In this document: positions 32,484-33,603 of the stretch, piece after piece
Layout: each line of letters opens with the position of its first letter
Position numbering within the stretch: position 1 is the first letter of the stretch
NCBI GenBank assembly: GCA_046259385.1
Contig: JBJYWI010000169.1
Coordinates: forward strand, 1 to 33,603
Direction: 5' to 3'
DNA from: CAVWDI01 sp046259385
GTDB taxonomy: Bacteria > Chloroflexota > Anaerolineae > Anaerolineales > UBA4823
DNA: 33,603 bases
Notes under the pieces: model-generated
The model's input: only the letters and a program-made list of their open reading frames with translations
What the model was told of the DNA's origin: nothing
Databases searched by the model: none
Made by a program: the position numbers and the translations under genes

Positions 32484-33173
32484 ATGGCGAGACCTACCAA
32501 GAAGGAACAAATTCCGAACCTGCCGGAGGCAATCAAGGAAACAGCCTGGCGGCATATTGCTGAGAAAGGCGCGGCCGCGCTCAGTTTGCGGGCGATCGCC
32601 CGCCAGCTTAAAATCACCGCTCCAGCAATTTACAACTACTTTCCGGACCGGGATTCCCTGGTGACATCCCTGATAGTCGCTGCATACACCTCATTTGGCG
32701 ACTGGCAGCTCGAAGCTTGTGAAGCTGTCCCGGAACATAAGCTTGCGGAGCGGCTGGAAGCGGTTGGAATGGCATACCGTAACTGGGCATTGACCTATCC
32801 ACAGCGTTATCAGCTTATCTTTGGGACTCCAATACCCGGTTACCAGGCTCCGATTGATCAAGTGCTGCCATCCGCGGCGCGTTCGATCCGCGCCCTGACA
32901 AGCGTGATAGAGGCTTTGCGCATGGAAGGAAAACTGAATGCACCTGATTTTCCTGAGGTCAAGCAAGAATTCAAATTCAGCTTTGAAGCCTGGAAAATTT
33001 ACGGCGGAGACATTGATATTCTGAGTCTATCCGTGGCAGTGCTGATATGGGCTAGGGTTCACGGAATAGTCTCTCTCGAGATTGCAGGCAACCTGCCGCC
33101 ATTCGGACCTGATGGAAAGGGTCTGTATATGTACGAGATGGATGCTATTAACCGGCAGTTTATTAAAGAATGA
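32484..33173 (+). CDS. TetR/AcrR-family transcriptional regulator
   Basis: The 229-aa protein has an N-terminal TetR helix-turn-helix (about residues 15-60: AAALSLRAIARQLKITAPAIYNYFPDRDSL) and a C-terminal ligand domain (about 85-215) with the WHG-type TetR pattern AYRNWALTYPQRYQLIFGTP and WARVHGIVSLEI. It is a cytoplasmic repressor by family; the ligand is unknown. ATG 32484 has AAAAAGGA upstream. A near-consensus promoter with an overlapping perfect palindrome lies just upstream, so autorepression is likely. The flavodoxin-fold gene starts 55 nt after its stop on the same strand and is the probable co-regulated target. Confidence 0.92.
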   Translation: MARPTKKEQIPNLPEAIKETAWRHIAEKGAAALSLRAIARQLKITAPAIYNYFPDRDSLVTSLIVAAYTSFGDWQLEACEAVPEHKLAERLEAVGMAYRNWALTYPQRYQLIFGTPIPGYQAPIDQVLPSAARSIRALTSVIEALRMEGKLNAPDFPEVKQEFKFSFEAWKIYGGDIDILSLSVAVLIWARVHGIVSLEIAGNLPPFGPDGKGLYMYEMDAINRQFIKE

Positions 33174-33228
33174 AAATAATAAAGCACCGGTTGTTAAAGG
33201 AGAAAATCTTAAGAAAAAAAGGATAAAT

Positions 33229-33603
33229 ATGAAAGCGGTTATTTTAGATGGTTCAAATAAAAAAGATCCAGTTGGAGAGCGGGTGCAGGAAGCCCTGTAT
33301 AAGCAGCTTGGCGCAAATGGTTGGGAAATTGAGCATATATTGCTGCGCGAAATGAAGATCGGAAACTGCGCAGGTGATTTTTTCTGCTGGGTGCGCAGCC
33401 CCGGAGTCTGCAATGTCGATGACGACAATCGAGTTATTGCAGAAGCTATTGTCAACAGCGACCTTACGGTCTATTTGACCCCGGTGACCTTTGGCGGCTA
33501 TTCTTCGCACTTGAAGAAGGCGGTAGATCACCAGATTCAAAATATTTCGCCGTTCTTTGACCGGATAAATGGTGAGACCCACCACCAGAAACGGTATAAA
33601 AAA
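33229..33603 (+). CDS. Flavodoxin-fold NAD(P)H-dependent oxidoreductase (partial, 3' end outside window)
   Basis: A frame from ATG 33229 (AAAAAAAGGA upstream) stays open through the window end, giving 125 residues. It starts MKAVILDGSNKKDPVGERVQ, the flavodoxin-like phosphate-loop region where FMN binds. It continues with LREMKIGNCAGDFFCWVRSPG and CNVDDDN, a pattern of iron-sulfur-flavoprotein-like reductases, then LTPVTFGGYSSHLKKAVD. Members reduce quinones, azo compounds, nitro groups or metals with NAD(P)H; the substrate here is unknown. It follows the TetR gene by 55 nt and is probably controlled by it. The protein is truncated by the window edge, not by mutation. Confidence 0.82.
   Translation, partial: MKAVILDGSNKKDPVGERVQEALYKQLGANGWEIEHILLREMKIGNCAGDFFCWVRSPGVCNVDDDNRVIAEAIVNSDLTVYLTPVTFGGYSSHLKKAVDHQIQNISPFFDRINGETHHQKRYKK

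Overview
The window is a draft-assembly segment: 33.6 kb with one 100-N scaffold gap (8969-9068). Gene content is bacterial, with no phage, IS, CRISPR or RNA genes that I can support. The mix of a CarD/CdnL regulator, a DhnA-type aldolase pair beside a tungsten-type aldehyde:ferredoxin oxidoreductase (AOR), a VTC/DUF4956 cluster and a full Mrp antiporter operon fits an anaerobic or facultative Chloroflexota (Anaerolineae-like) bacterium. That assignment is inference; no taxonomic marker was compared.

Left contig (1-8968). A minus-strand cluster runs bL35 ribosomal protein, opine-type dehydrogenase, 56-aa basic protein, asparagine-synthase-like protein. The last has lost the catalytic Cys of its glutaminase domain. 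A possible structured leader precedes the bL35 gene. Next is a CarD-like regulator, then a two-component system (histidine kinase and OmpR/PhoB-type regulator, minus strand) divergent from a VTC-domain gene, a DUF4956 membrane protein, a 39-aa hydrophobic peptide and a lipoprotein (plus strand). Between the two arms lies a striking array of 11-bp-phased CTGTGAA repeats. Four genes of this locus carry five lesions (one TGA, two TAG, two 1-nt frameshifts) within about 3.2 kb of the gap. This is either decay or uncorrected sequence near a contig end.

Right contig, first part (9069-14421). A minus-strand operon encodes a lysine-less pseudo-aldolase, a class I (DhnA-type) aldolase fused to a four-motif Fe-S ferredoxin, and an AOR. 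It looks like a dedicated aldehyde-generating and aldehyde-oxidising unit and is the best candidate for an undescribed system here. A cyclopropane-fatty-acid-synthase-like methyltransferase lies upstream of it, also on the minus strand.

Right contig, second part (14876-32093). This is a long ion-homeostasis and membrane-energetics block: SLC13-type permease with RCK_C domains, MrpA/B fusion and MrpC-G, an orphan ZnuA-type metal-binding lipoprotein, a CBS protein, a universal stress protein, a P2-like cation ATPase with a changed ion-site motif, a ferric-reductase-like flavocytochrome, a 30-aa membrane peptide, a Ca2+/Na+ antiporter and a CNNM/CorC-type CBS protein.

Right edge (32094-33603). 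A TetR regulator has a near-consensus promoter overlapped by a perfect 21-bp palindrome. It is followed by a flavodoxin-fold oxidoreductase cut by the window end.
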